Position numbers and translations under genes: made by a program | Shown: piece after piece, positions 54,005 through 63,145 of the stretch | Position numbering within the stretch: position 1 is the stretch's first letter | Layout of the letters: every line of letters begins with the position of its first letter | Notes under the pieces: generated by a model | Told to the model about the DNA's origin: nothing | Database searches by the model: none | Seen by the model: only the letters and a program-made list of their open reading frames with translations | Origin: an uncultured Dehalococcoidia bacterium | GTDB taxonomy: Bacteria > Chloroflexota > Dehalococcoidia > Lucifugimonadales > UBA3495 | Assembly: GCA_958296225.1 (NCBI GenBank) | Contig: OY282456.1 | Location: 1,612,001-1,676,000, forward strand | Direction of reading: 5' to 3' | Length of the DNA: 64,000 bases

Positions 54005-57000
54005 TGCGTCCAGGGGCCCGGTTCCTTCGGATTCCCGCCCCCCTGCGTCGCCTGCTGCGTCGGACACGGGGGCCGAATTTTCTGCTGCTCGCCCTGCTGC
54101 TGGCGGCGCTGGCCTTGCGCCTCTACGGTATCAATTGGGACGACGGCCACGGGTTTCATCCCGACGCGCGTTCCTTTTACCTGCGCGCCGATGATATGTT
54201 CCGCGCGCTCACCCTGGCCCCCGGCTACGAGCGTTGGCTGGCCGAATGGCCGGGCATGGAACCCGGCATCCCCGATTTCTGGACCGCGCTCTCCGCCGAA
54301 CGCAGCCCCCTCAACCCCCACTGGTTCCCCCTGGGCAGCATACTCATCTACGCCCTGGCGCTAATCCGCTCCGTGGCCGAGCCGTTCACCGGCTGGGGCG
54401 CGCTGGATCTGCGGTTCGCCGGGCGCGCCCTGGCCGCCCTGGCGGATGCCGGTTCGGTATGGCTGGTGTACGTCATCGGCCGGCGGATGTACGGACGCGG
54501 GACGGGCATACTGGCCGCCGCCCTCACGACTTTCGCGGTCATCCACATCCAGCACGCCCATTTTTACCGCCCGGAGCCGTTCACCGTCCTGGCCTCCCTG
54601 GCGTCCTTATGGGCAATGTTGCGGTTCATCCACACCCGCCGCACCCGCGACGCCGCCTTGCTGGGCGCGCTGGTCGGCCTGACGCTGGCCGCCAAAATAT
54701 CCGCCGCGCCGGTTCTGGCTCCGCTGGCCCTGACCTTCCTGTGGGTATGCAAAGACCGGGCCGGCGGGCGCTGGCGCGACCTGACCGTGACGGCCGCGGC
54801 CCAGTTCGTTCCCACCGCGCTCTTGGCCGGACTAACCGCGTTGGCCGTCTTCTTCGTCACCACGCCCTACGCCTTGCTGGATTTCGCTGCCTTCATCGCC
54901 GACATCCGCGCCCAGGCGGAGATGGCGCGCGCGGCGGGACACTGGCCCTTTACCTGGCAATATGCCGATACGCCTCCCTTCTGGTATCAAATCCGCCAAA
55001 CTGCGGTATGGGGATTGGGCCTGCCGCTGGGCATCGCGGCGTGGCTCGCCGCGCCCTTCACCGCGTGGCTGGCCTGGCGCGGCGGCCTGGCCCAACGCGC
55101 CGACCTGCTCTTGCTGGCGTGGGCCGTCCCCGCCTTCGTCTTCCTGGAGCTGTTCGAGGTCAAGTTCCTGCGCTACGTATTCCCGCTGCTGCCCTTCTAC
55201 ATCCTGATGGCGGCGCGGATGCTGGCCGCCGCCGTCGCCTGGGCCGCCGCGCGGCGAGAGCCGGGCGGCGGCCTTGCCCAGGCGGATTTCGTACCCCACG
55301 ACGCGCCCTTTTCCGAGGAGTGGCACGCCACGCCGCCCACCGTGGGCGACGACGTGCTGTTTGACGAACCGCTGTTCGGCGACGCCCCCTTTTCCGAGGA
55401 ATGGCACGCCACGCCGCCGCTGGCCGGAAGGACTTACGCCCCGCTAGACGCCGCCGCGGCCAACGCAGCGCGCCCATCCCCCAACGCCGGCCGACGCCGG
55501 CTGATTGACCGTTGGGCCTATCCGGCGACGATTGCGCTATTGGCCGTCGTCCTCGCCGCAACCATCCTCTACGCCGTCGCCTTCTCCGGCATTTACAGCC
55601 GCCCCCATACGGCGGTTGCCGCGTCGGAATGGATCAACGCGAATGTGCCGCCCGGCGCATCCATCATCAACGCCGGCTCCCTTTGGGATGAGCGGATTCC
55701 CAATTTGGGACGCTACGACGTATGGGACTTTCCCGCCTACCACCGGCCCGACGACGACGCCAAAATTGCCCGGCTTGCCAACCGCCTGGCCGACGCCGGC
55801 TATCTGATTTTCTATTCCAACCGGGCCTATGGCGCGGTATCCCGTCTGCCGGAGGAGTTTCCCCAAAGCGCGGCCTTTTATCGCCAGCTGTTCGCCGGCG
55901 AACTTGGCTACCGGCTGGAACGGGGTTTTACGTCGTACCCGTCGCTGGCCGGCGTATCCCTGCGGGATAATCCCTACGGGCGGGCCGGCCTGACCCCGCC
56001 GCCCCTGGCCCCGGACGGCAATGACGGGCAGCCCGGCGGCATCGTCATCAACCTGGGCTACGCCGACGAAAACGTTATCGGCTACGACCACCCGCAAACG
56101 CTGGTGTTCCGCAATGTGGAACGCCTGCCCGTCGCAGTCCTGTCGGAACGCATCAACGGCGCCGTCGTACTCTCCGACGACCCGGCTCCGCTGATGCTGT
56201 CGGAGACGGCCTTGTCAGCCCAGCAAGCCGGCGGAACCTGGTCCCAGTTGTTCAACCGCAGCGGATGGGCCAACCGCGCGCCCTGGCTAACCTGGCTGCT
56301 GGCCATCGCACTGATTGGCCTGGCCGCCTTCCCGCTCACCTGGTGGCTGCTGCGGCCCTTGCCCGACCGGGGCATCCTGTTCGCCCGCACCGCCGGCCTG
56401 CTGCTGGTGGCCTGGGTCGTCTGGATGCTGGTCAGCGCCGGCCTGCTGCGCTACTCCGTGGGCGCGGTATGGCTGGCGCTGCTGATAGTCGCCATCCCCT
56501 CCGCCGTCATACTGTGGCGACAATGGCGGGAACTGCTGCCGTGGCTGCATCGCAAATGGCGGCTGGTGATTACCGCCGAGGCATTGTTCCTGCTGGCCTA
56601 TCTGGCCTTCGTCCTCATCCGCGCCGCCAACCCCGACTTGTGGCACCCGTGGCGCGGCGGCGAAAAGCCCATGGAACTGGCCTACTTTACGGCGGTGGCG
56701 CGGTCGTCGGTGATGCCGCCCTACGACCCCTGGTTCAGCGGCGGCTATCTCAACTACTACTATTGGGGGTATTTCATCCTGTCGGTTCCGGCGCGGCTGA
56801 CCGGGATACCGCCGGCGACGGTTTTCAACCTGGCCGTGCCCCTGCTGTTCGCGCTGACCGCTGCCGGAGCCGGTTCACTGGCCTATAACCTGGTGTCTGC
56901 CGCCCGCAGCCATACCGGCGCCGCCAAGCCAACATCCGGCCGGGCCTGGCGACGCCGGCTGCCGGGCAGCGCCGCCGTTGCCGGCCTGCTGGCCGCCCTA

Positions 57001-58686
57001 ATGGCCGCCGTCGCCGGCAATCTGGACGGCCCGGCCCAGCTGCTCCAAATGGCCCAGGCCAGAGTGCAGGGTATGGCCGCCCCCCTGTCCAATTTTGACT
57101 TCTGGCGCAGCAGCCGGGCCATCCCGGTGCTGGACAATTTCCAACCCTCCCGGCTCACCCCCTGGATTGAGCGGCGGGAGGGGATCGAAACCGGGTTCCA
57201 CATCACCGAGTTTCCCTTCTTTACCTTCCTCTTCGCCGACTTTCACGCCCATATGATGACGATGCCATTTGCGCTGCTGGCGGTAGCGCTGGGTTTCGCC
57301 CTGCTGGTGGGGCTGCCGGCATTGGGATGGCGCCGCCGGTGGCCCTGGGCGACGGCGGCGGCGCTGGGTCTGGCAGTGGGCAGCCTGTGGGCCATCAATT
57401 CGTGGGAATATCCGGCCTACGCGCTGCTGACGGTCGGGGTCATCGCGGCGGCGGCGTGGCTGACGCCCGGCCCGCCCCGAACCCGGCTGGTTATCGCCGC
57501 CGCCTTCACCGCGCTGGCCCTGGCGGTCAGCTACGCCGCTTTCCAGCCCTTTCACGCGGCAACGGAAACCTTTGGCACGGGCATTGAACCGACGCGCTGG
57601 CGCACCCCGCCGCTCAACTACCTGCTGATACACGCGCTGCCCCTGCTGGCCGCGTGGGCCCTGCTGTCGGCCACCCTGCCCCGGGCCGTGTCGCCGCTGT
57701 TGTCCCGGATACGCGCCGCCGCGCCCCTGCCGGCGGCGCGCCAGTGGCTATTGTTGGGCATAGCGTCAGGCATCCTGCTGGCGATTTACTGCTGGGTCGC
57801 CGGCTTCGCCACCGCCGGCTGCCTGGCCGTCCTGCTGACGCTGACCGTCTGGGCCCTGGCGGCGGCGTTGGCATCCGGCCGCAATGATTCAACCCGCCAT
57901 TCCGACGTGATGGCGTTGGCGATGCTGGCCCTGGCCCTGGCCATCGGCATCGGCGTGGACTTCATCCGCGTTGAGGGCGACATCGGGCGGATGAATACCG
58001 TGTTCAAGTATTACCTGGTGGCCTGGCTGCTGTTCGCCGTCGCCGGCGCCTACGGATTCTGGCGCGGTTGGACGGCATCGCGTCCGGGCAAACTGCGTTG
58101 GATGGCGACGGCGGTGGTGGCGCTGGCCGCCGCCGGAACCCTCGTCTATCCCGCCCTGGCCACCCCCGTCCGCATCGCCGACCGCTTTGCCCCCACGCCG
58201 TTGACGCTGGACGGCGCCGCCTGGATGCCCCACGCCGTCCACCGGGAGCGCGACCAACCCATCGCGCTGCGCGCCGACGCCGACGCCATCCGCTGGCTGC
58301 AGGACAACGTCGCCGGCACGCCCGTAGTCCTCGAGGCCCACGGCGACCAGTACCGCTGGAACGGGCGCATCTCCGTGTACACCGGCCTGCCCACCGTCCT
58401 CGGCTGGCCCTGGCATCAAATCCAGCAGCGCGGCGATTGGGATCTAGTGCGCCAGCGCGCGGCGGACGTAGCAGCCATCTACGACACTGCCAACCAGCAG
58501 ACCGCCCTCAGTTTGCTGGCAAAGTACGGCGTAACCTATATCGTAGTCGGCGATTTGGAGCGAATCTACTACCGGCCGGCCGGCATCGCCAAGTTTGAAG
58601 CGCTGACGTCCGGCAACGTTCTCAACCTGGTCTATGACCGCAACGGGGTTCGGATTTACCGGGTAGCCACGGGAGCAAGCTTTTAA
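54004..58686 (+). CDS. Giant membrane protein: GT39-like glycosyltransferase plus Chlor_Arch_YYY (DUF2298) domain
   Basis: 1,560 residues with more than twenty hydrophobic segments. The N-terminal half (about 20-480) resembles GT39/ArnT-type glycosyltransferases: NWDDGHGFHPDARSFYLRAD in the first periplasmic loop and YVIGRRMYGRGTGILAAAL. The C-terminal half (about 860-1440) is the Chlor_Arch_YYY domain: GGYLNYYYWGYF near 915, ITEFPFFTFLFADFHAHMMT near 1077 and GRMNTVFKYYLVAWLLFAVA. A cytoplasmic or periplasmic stretch near 430-470 contains a repeated APFSEEWHATPP. It probably builds a lipid-linked glycoconjugate. It is coupled to gapA (TGATG). Confidence 0.85.
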   Translation: MRPGARFLRIPAPLRRLLRRTRGPNFLLLALLLAALALRLYGINWDDGHGFHPDARSFYLRADDMFRALTLAPGYERWLAEWPGMEPGIPDFWTALSAERSPLNPHWFPLGSILIYALALIRSVAEPFTGWGALDLRFAGRALAALADAGSVWLVYVIGRRMYGRGTGILAAALTTFAVIHIQHAHFYRPEPFTVLASLASLWAMLRFIHTRRTRDAALLGALVGLTLAAKISAAPVLAPLALTFLWVCKDRAGGRWRDLTVTAAAQFVPTALLAGLTALAVFFVTTPYALLDFAAFIADIRAQAEMARAAGHWPFTWQYADTPPFWYQIRQTAVWGLGLPLGIAAWLAAPFTAWLAWRGGLAQRADLLLLAWAVPAFVFLELFEVKFLRYVFPLLPFYILMAARMLAAAVAWAAARREPGGGLAQADFVPHDAPFSEEWHATPPTVGDDVLFDEPLFGDAPFSEEWHATPPLAGRTYAPLDAAAANAARPSPNAGRRRLIDRWAYPATIALLAVVLAATILYAVAFSGIYSRPHTAVAASEWINANVPPGASIINAGSLWDERIPNLGRYDVWDFPAYHRPDDDAKIARLANRLADAGYLIFYSNRAYGAVSRLPEEFPQSAAFYRQLFAGELGYRLERGFTSYPSLAGVSLRDNPYGRAGLTPPPLAPDGNDGQPGGIVINLGYADENVIGYDHPQTLVFRNVERLPVAVLSERINGAVVLSDDPAPLMLSETALSAQQAGGTWSQLFNRSGWANRAPWLTWLLAIALIGLAAFPLTWWLLRPLPDRGILFARTAGLLLVAWVVWMLVSAGLLRYSVGAVWLALLIVAIPSAVILWRQWRELLPWLHRKWRLVITAEALFLLAYLAFVLIRAANPDLWHPWRGGEKPMELAYFTAVARSSVMPPYDPWFSGGYLNYYYWGYFILSVPARLTGIPPATVFNLAVPLLFALTAAGAGSLAYNLVSAARSHTGAAKPTSGRAWRRRLPGSAAVAGLLAALMAAVAGNLDGPAQLLQMAQARVQGMAAPLSNFDFWRSSRAIPVLDNFQPSRLTPWIERREGIETGFHITEFPFFTFLFADFHAHMMTMPFALLAVALGFALLVGLPALGWRRRWPWATAAALGLAVGSLWAINSWEYPAYALLTVGVIAAAAWLTPGPPRTRLVIAAAFTALALAVSYAAFQPFHAATETFGTGIEPTRWRTPPLNYLLIHALPLLAAWALLSATLPRAVSPLLSRIRAAAPLPAARQWLLLGIASGILLAIYCWVAGFATAGCLAVLLTLTVWALAAALASGRNDSTRHSDVMALAMLALALAIGIGVDFIRVEGDIGRMNTVFKYYLVAWLLFAVAGAYGFWRGWTASRPGKLRWMATAVVALAAAGTLVYPALATPVRIADRFAPTPLTLDGAAWMPHAVHRERDQPIALRADADAIRWLQDNVAGTPVVLEAHGDQYRWNGRISVYTGLPTVLGWPWHQIQQRGDWDLVRQRAADVAAIYDTANQQTALSLLAKYGVTYIVVGDLERIYYRPAGIAKFEALTSGNVLNLVYDRNGVRIYRVATGASF

Positions 58687-58796
58687 GCCCGGGCGCCGAG
58701 GTTGACGCCGGCTCCGGCGCAGCGCGCCGCCATTGCCGCCACCGGGCGCAGCGCTAGTCGCTGGCCCGATAGAAAGAACTCCAACGCTGCCACCAC

Positions 58797-59610
58797 TTAC
58801 GGCTGCACAACCCGGCATACCCCGCAATCCAAGCCTGCATTAGGGTGGATGATAGCGAAGGGGCCGCCTGGGTTGTCCCCCAAATACAGCCCTTGCAGGT
58901 TGATGCCGCCGTCAAACACGCCGGACGGCAGTTCCGTCAGGTCGTTGCCCCCCAAGTCCAGCCCTTGCAGGTTGATGCCGCCGTCAAACACGCCGGGCGG
59001 CAGTTCCGTCAGGTCGTTGCCCCCCAAGTCCAGCGATTGCAGGTTGATGCCGCCGTCAAACACGCCGGACGGCAGTTCCGTCAGGCCGTTGTCCCCCAAG
59101 TCCAGCCATTGCAGGTTGATGCCGCCGTCAAACACGCCGGACGGCAGTTCCGTCAGGCCGTTGTCCCCCAAGTCCAGCCATTGCAGGTTGTCCAGGCCAT
59201 CAAACACGCCTGGCCGCAGTCCCGTAAAACCGTCCCCGGGCAACGAACGATTGTAGATTAGTTAGAACATTGCTCGGTAATACGTCCAGTTGTTCGCCAT
59301 CAACACGCAACGACTGCAAGTTGTCCAGTCCCGCAAAGTCAGACCGTTTCATATTAGCCGCCCGTAGGACGTTGAGATGTTCAATATCGGCCAGGTCATC
59401 GCCCGACATGAGGTCGCAGTCCCGCCCGGTTGCCGATTCCAGCGTATCCCGCATTGCCCGCGTGCGGTCGCCGGGGCTCGGGTTCCCGATGATGGGCAAG
59501 CCTCCACAGCCCAGGGCCAGCGCCATCGGCGCGGCTATCACCAGGACCGCTGCGGTGGCCAGCCGGCGCATAACCGCTGCGATAGCATCGGAAATCCGGT
59601 TCAGGTTCAT
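58797..59610 (-). pseudogene. Leucine-rich-repeat lipoprotein, frameshifted
   Basis: The ATG at 59610 starts a signal sequence with lipobox ALGC (Cys35), then SATGRDCDLMSGDDLADIEH and the first LRR units. The reading frame shifts near 59245 and continues in another frame as GFTGLRPGVFDGLDNLQWLD plus 24-residue repeats to 58797. If the shift is real the gene is broken; a sequencing error in this repetitive stretch is possible. Upstream of 59610 lies TTCAGG; no strong ribosome site. Confidence 0.72.
58872..59216. repeat. 72-bp tandem repeats in LRR gene
   Basis: About five units of 72 bp, anchored on AGGTTGATGCCGCCGTCAAA at 58897, 58969, 59041 and 59113, with a diverged last unit at 59185. Neighbouring units differ by only a few bases. 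Each encodes one 24-residue LRR unit (LTELPSGVFDGGINLQWLDL type). Confidence 0.9.
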
Positions 59611-59883
59611 CCTGTACCTCTTCTTGCTGCTGGATTATCGCCATCCTGGCGCTGATTGAAACGTCGGCCTTCCCCACTCCCGTAACTGCCAGGCGGCGCA
59701 GTAAAGACCGCTGCTGCAATCAGCACGGTCACATACTGATTGCAGCAACGGTCAAGGCGCATAGGAGAGTTGCAGTTCCGCTAGCAAGCCGACAGCTCTT
59801 CCGGGCGATGCCTTCCTGCTGCGGGAAGCTGTCTCTGTATCAGATACCCCACAGGGCTGCTCATCGGGTAGCGTTTCGTTTTA

Positions 59884-60742
59884 GGGCGTGTGGTCAAATT
59901 GGGGATATGGTGGTAAACTGGCGCTGTTAGCCGCAATCTGCCACCAGGAGGGCGATTCCGTGTCCACCGCCGCCGCTGCTTATCACCGCCACGACATCTC
60001 CGACCGCGCCTGGCAAATCCTGGAACCCCGCCTCCCCGGCGGCCCCGGCAAAGTGGGACGCCCGGCACAGAACAACCGCCGTTTCATCAACGCCGTGTTC
60101 TGGGTACTGCGCACCGGCGCCCCCTGGCGCGACTTGCCCCCGGACTACGGCGACTGGGGCAACACCCACCGCCGCTTTATTCGCTGGCGCAATAAAAATG
60201 TCTGGGCTGAATTGCAGGAAGCCCTGGTTGACGACCCCGATTTTGAATGGCTGATGATTGACGCCAGCTACATCAAAGTGCACCAGCATGGCACGGGCGC
60301 CCGGGGCGGCAATCAGGCGGTCGGTCGCACCAAAGGGGGCTGAACACGAAACTGCATCTGGCGGTGGACGCCCACGGGATGCCGGTGCGGATGGTGGTAA
60401 CGTCGGGAACCACGGCGGACTGTACCCAGGCGGGGGCGCTGATTGCGGGCCTTGCGGCGGAGCATTTGCTGGCGGATAAAGGGTATGACACAAATAAGGT
60501 GCTGGCGGCGGCCCGTGGGGCGGGGATGACGCCAGTGATACCGCCAAAGCGGAATCGGCGGGAGCCTCAGGAGTATGACGCGGATTTGTACCAGGCGCGT
60601 CATTTGGTGGAGAACGGGTTTTGCAAGTTCAAGGAATGGCGGGGTGTGGCGACGCGGTATGCCAAAAACGCGGCGTCATACCTGGCAATCTGCCAGATAC
60701 GGGCCCTGGCGCTGTGGGCCAAAATAATTTGACCACACGCCC
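59884..60742 (+). mobile_element. IS5-family insertion sequence (IS427-like), 859 bp
   Basis: Perfect 17-bp inverted ends: GGGCGTGTGGTCAAATT (59884-59900) and AATTTGACCACACGCCC (60726-60742). TA stands on both flanks (59882-59883 and 60743-60744), consistent with duplication of a TA target. The element carries two overlapping transposase frames. Confidence 0.88.
59960..60732 (+). CDS. IS5-family transposase, two frames joined by -1 frameshift
   Basis: Frame A (59960-60343, GTG start, AGGAGGG 7 bases upstream) gives 127 residues ending RTKGG at TGA. Frame B runs to 60732. The AAAGGGGGC stretch at 60332-60340 lets the ribosome slip back one base, and the joined product reads GRTKGGLNTKLHLAVDAHGM, which matches the family. 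Catalytic DDE: WLMIDASYIKVH, LADKGYDTN and ENGFCKFKEWRGVATRYAKN. IS427-type elements commonly use such programmed frameshifts. If slippage does not occur, the gene is inactive. Confidence 0.8.
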
Positions 60743-61074
60743 TAGGTGGTTTGAGGCGCGATACCGTCGTTTTGACGGTGGGCATAGGCACGACTCATGA
60801 GGTCGCCCCTACCGTTCCGAATGTTAAACCACCTAAATTGCAACGCTACCCTTCTCATCGTAGGCTCTTGGCTTCTCCTCGTAGGCTCTTGCCTATTGGC
60901 GTCGCTTAGGCCCTCTCTCCACATATTTCCAATCTTTGCCAGTACTTCTTCTTGCCATTCGTACCGCTGCTCTTTCGGCAGTGCTTGGTGCAATTCCCCC
61001 GCTGTTATGGTCGGTCTCCGATAGGCTACTATCACCTTCAGGATGTCCCTTTCCGGTTCGTCATCGCGAGTCAT
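60742..61074 (-). CDS. Hypothetical protein truncated at the MITE
   Basis: 110 residues. The ATG at 61074 has GGAGGAG 8 bases upstream. Residues 1-70 (ERDILKVIVAYRRPTITAGE and KEQRYEWQEEVLAKIGNMWR) look like genuine coding sequence; the last 35 residues are read out of the MITE end and stop at its boundary with the insertion sequence. The original C-terminus is probably lost. Function unknown. Confidence 0.5.
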   Translation of the reverse strand: MTRDDEPERDILKVIVAYRRPTITAGELHQALPKEQRYEWQEEVLAKIGNMWREGLSDANRQEPTRRSQEPTMRRVALQFRWFNIRNGRGDLMSRAYAHRQNDGIAPQTT

Positions 61075-61101
61075 AGTTAGCTCCTCCTGCTGTGCATATG
61101 G

Positions 61102-61184
61102 TCAGAATAGGTTGACCGCCGCGAGGAACCCCCGTCAATCAATCAGAATGGGTTGACCGCCGCGAGGAACCCCCCGTCAGTCAA
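61102..61184. repeat. Two 41-bp direct repeats upstream of the small gene
   Basis: TCAGAAT(A/G)GGTTGACCGCC followed by GCGAGGAACCCCC occurs at 61102-61142 and 61143-61184, adjacent, differing at about three positions. It lies in the promoter region of the gene ending at 60742. Possible tandem operator. Confidence 0.7.
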
Positions 61185-61339
61185 TATGACGGCTTTAAGC
61201 GATGGCATGGGGTTGCCCTCAAAGATATGCCCCAAGATTTCGGCCAGCCCGGAACAGCGGGGGCGTAGGCATACCCTCAAGGGACGATGGCGGCATCCTA
61301 CTAATTTCCGGCGGCACGGTCAAACCGCCAACCCTGTCG

Positions 61340-61482
61340 GGTAGCGTTGCAATTTAGGTGGCCGTACCTTGCCGTCATTCCGACTTTCGCCGGAATCCGC
61401 CATATCCCAATCGGAAAAATCCTGTCCATCCCGTCCATCGCTGTAAAAAACGGACTCCAACCACCTGAATTGCAACGCTACC
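61340..61482. repeat. MITE-end repeat, third copy
   Basis: GGTAGCGTTGCAATTTAGGT (from 61340) and ACCTGAATTGCAACGCTACC (to 61482) are inverted ends of the same family, enclosing a different interior of about 100 bp with tracts such as AATCCTGTCCATCCCGTCCA. No target duplication is evident. Confidence 0.65.
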
Positions 61483-61567
61483 CCGCCATAATTCCCGATT
61501 GCGCCGGAATCCGGTAAAGCGCAATCAAAAATCCTGTCCATCCTGTGTATCCCTGTCAAACTACCCC

Positions 61568-61597
61568 TTGCGCCGGCCAGAACACCCGTGCTATCAT
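61568..61597 (+). promoter_or_regulatory. Promoter-like site in repeat spacer
   Basis: TTGCGC (61568-61573), an 18-base spacer and TATCAT (61592-61597). It resembles the site at 7364-7392. No gene is supported until 62158, so it may drive an unrecognised RNA. Confidence 0.35.
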
Positions 61598-62157
61598 AGC
61601 CGCATCAGGCGAAAAGCAAAACCCCGCCCGGGTTCCAGACCTTTCACGGCCAACCCCATCAGCAGCCAAGTCGCACCGGCTATCGCAGGAGACTGCCGCC
61701 GACCGCTCTAACCGGCGCAGTCCCCTCGGCCACGGCGTCCGCCACAGCGCCCCATGCTCCGGGCATGGAAAATCCGAGCCAAAAACCCTAGCGCAAAACC
61801 TCCGGCCGTAGGGCTGATAACCGTCTGGAACCCTGGCAACCCAACCTTCCCGTCGCCTGCGAACCGCACCGCAACCCAAAGGAGCCTGCCCATCGCCCAC
61901 CAATCACCGCCCCCGCCGGCCGCAGCCCATTCGCCTGCCTGCTGCCGCACCCTCCACGGCAACCCATCGCCCTTACCTATCAACTGTAAATCGGAGTTAC
62001 GCCAGTGCCTTCCCCAAATCATTAAAGCCCTCTCCCCTTGTGGCAGAGGATTGGGAGAGGGGTATCAATCCCGCCCCCCCGCCAATCCCCCGTCCCATCG
62101 GAAAAACCCTGTCCATCCCTGTAAAAACTCCGACTCAACCCCATCCGGAGCGCAACT
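61598..62157 (+). other. Gene-free spacer with repeat tracts
   Basis: About 560 bases with frames in all directions but no protein that I can support. It contains the hairpin repeat at 62028-62062 (CCCTCTCCCC...GGGAGAGGGG), the relative of 7106-7139, and an ACCCTGTCCATCCCTGTAAA tract from 62104. Confidence 0.4.
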
Positions 62158-62871
62158 ATGGGCACCGTTCCCCACCACCAGGCCCAGGCCCGGCGTTTCC
62201 TCAAGCTGGCCCGCGCCGACCTCAACGCCGGCCACGGCCCCCGCGCCGCCAACGCTCTGGCCCGCGCCTCCTCCCACGCCGTCACCGCGGCCGTCCGCCA
62301 TTGGAACCCGACCTTGCGTCCCACCCGCCGCAAGCTGACCAACGCCCTCTTCGCCCTGGCCTTCGCCGGGCAAGTCACCCATGGCGGCGTCCGCACCTTC
62401 CGCCAAATCTACCGGCTGCCCGCCGCCGTCGCCGCCGTCGCTGATAGCCGCGCCATACATCGGATGCTGCGTCGTGCCCGCAATCGCGTCTCTGCCCTGC
62501 TCCGCTCCGTGGCCCAGGCCATCGCCGGTCGGCCCGCTGGCGCCCGCCCGCGCCAACCTTCCCTTATCCAGACTCCGCAGGGCCCCATCGACCCGGCATC
62601 CCTCACCACCCTGGCCGCCATCCGTTCCCTCCCCGGCTTCGCCGCCGTCGCCCAAGCCAACAACCTGACCCGCCTCGCCGTCGCCAAACGGCCCGACCCC
62701 CACGGTTTCTACCGGCTCGGCTGCGACCCTCGCCCCTGCGCCTGCCACCCCCAAACCGGAGCAATGCCCGGCGACGCCAACACCTGCACCCTCTCCCCCC
62801 TCTGGCAGCAAGCCCTCGAACAAGCCTACGGCGTAAAGTTCCCAACCAAACTCACCCTGCTCCCCCGCTAA
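62158..62871 (+). CDS. Hypothetical protein, HEPN-like N-terminus
   Basis: 237 residues. ARRFLKLARADLNAGHGPRA then ALARASSHAVTAAVRHW looks like an all-helical HEPN-type start. The C-terminal part has a Cys/His cluster (YRLGCDPRPCACH near residue 190) and PLWQQALEQAYGVKFPTK. Very Arg/Ala-rich; no family assigned. It lies in the repeat-rich region without close neighbours. Confidence 0.55.
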   Translation: MGTVPHHQAQARRFLKLARADLNAGHGPRAANALARASSHAVTAAVRHWNPTLRPTRRKLTNALFALAFAGQVTHGGVRTFRQIYRLPAAVAAVADSRAIHRMLRRARNRVSALLRSVAQAIAGRPAGARPRQPSLIQTPQGPIDPASLTTLAAIRSLPGFAAVAQANNLTRLAVAKRPDPHGFYRLGCDPRPCACHPQTGAMPGDANTCTLSPLWQQALEQAYGVKFPTKLTLLPR

Positions 62872-62879
62872 CCTCTAAT

Positions 62880-62960
62880 AATCCTGTCCATCCCTGTAAA
62901 AAACGGACTCCAACCACCCGAATTCCAACGCAGCCACCCTGTCGGGTAGCGTTCCGCCGG
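62880..62960. repeat. Repeat tract with degenerate MITE end
   Basis: AATCCTGTCCATCCCTGTAA then AAAACGGACTCCAACCACC matches the right part of the repeat at 61418-61465, followed by degenerate GAATTCCAACGCAGCCACC and CTGTCGGGTAGCGTTCC. These are further pieces of the same repeat family. Confidence 0.6.
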
Positions 62961-63049
62961 GGCCAGCGCTGCCCATTGCCCGCCCGCTCAGCGGCGTCCT
63001 TGCGCCGGGATGATGCAAGCCGGGCGCGGCGCCGGGCCAGCGCCTGTTT

Positions 63050-63078
63050 TTGACCCGCCGCACCGCTTGACATATAAT
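63050..63078 (+). promoter_or_regulatory. Promoter of the Gfo/Idh/MocA gene
   Basis: TTGACC (63050-63055), a 17-base spacer and consensus TATAAT (63073-63078), about 70 bases upstream of the GTG start. Confidence 0.7.
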
Positions 63079-63145
63079 CGCTTGCGCCGCGCCGCTGCTT
63101 ACAATTCTGCCGGCGCCGCCTGGGTATCGCCAAGGAGGTACTACT

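Larger units (their letters stand above)
59867..60850. mobile_element. MITE-like element, copy 2, interrupted by an insertion sequence
   Basis: The left end GGTAGCGTTTCG (59867-59878) and the right end GCTACC (to 60850) bracket the insertion sequence. With it and one TA removed, 123 bp remain, the same length as copy 1 at 7225-7347. The interior is also shared (GGCATAGGCACGACTCATGA). Confidence 0.8.

Noticed and set aside
61102..61184. Short CRISPR array
   Set aside because: Only two directly adjacent units with no spacers between them and no cas genes in the window.
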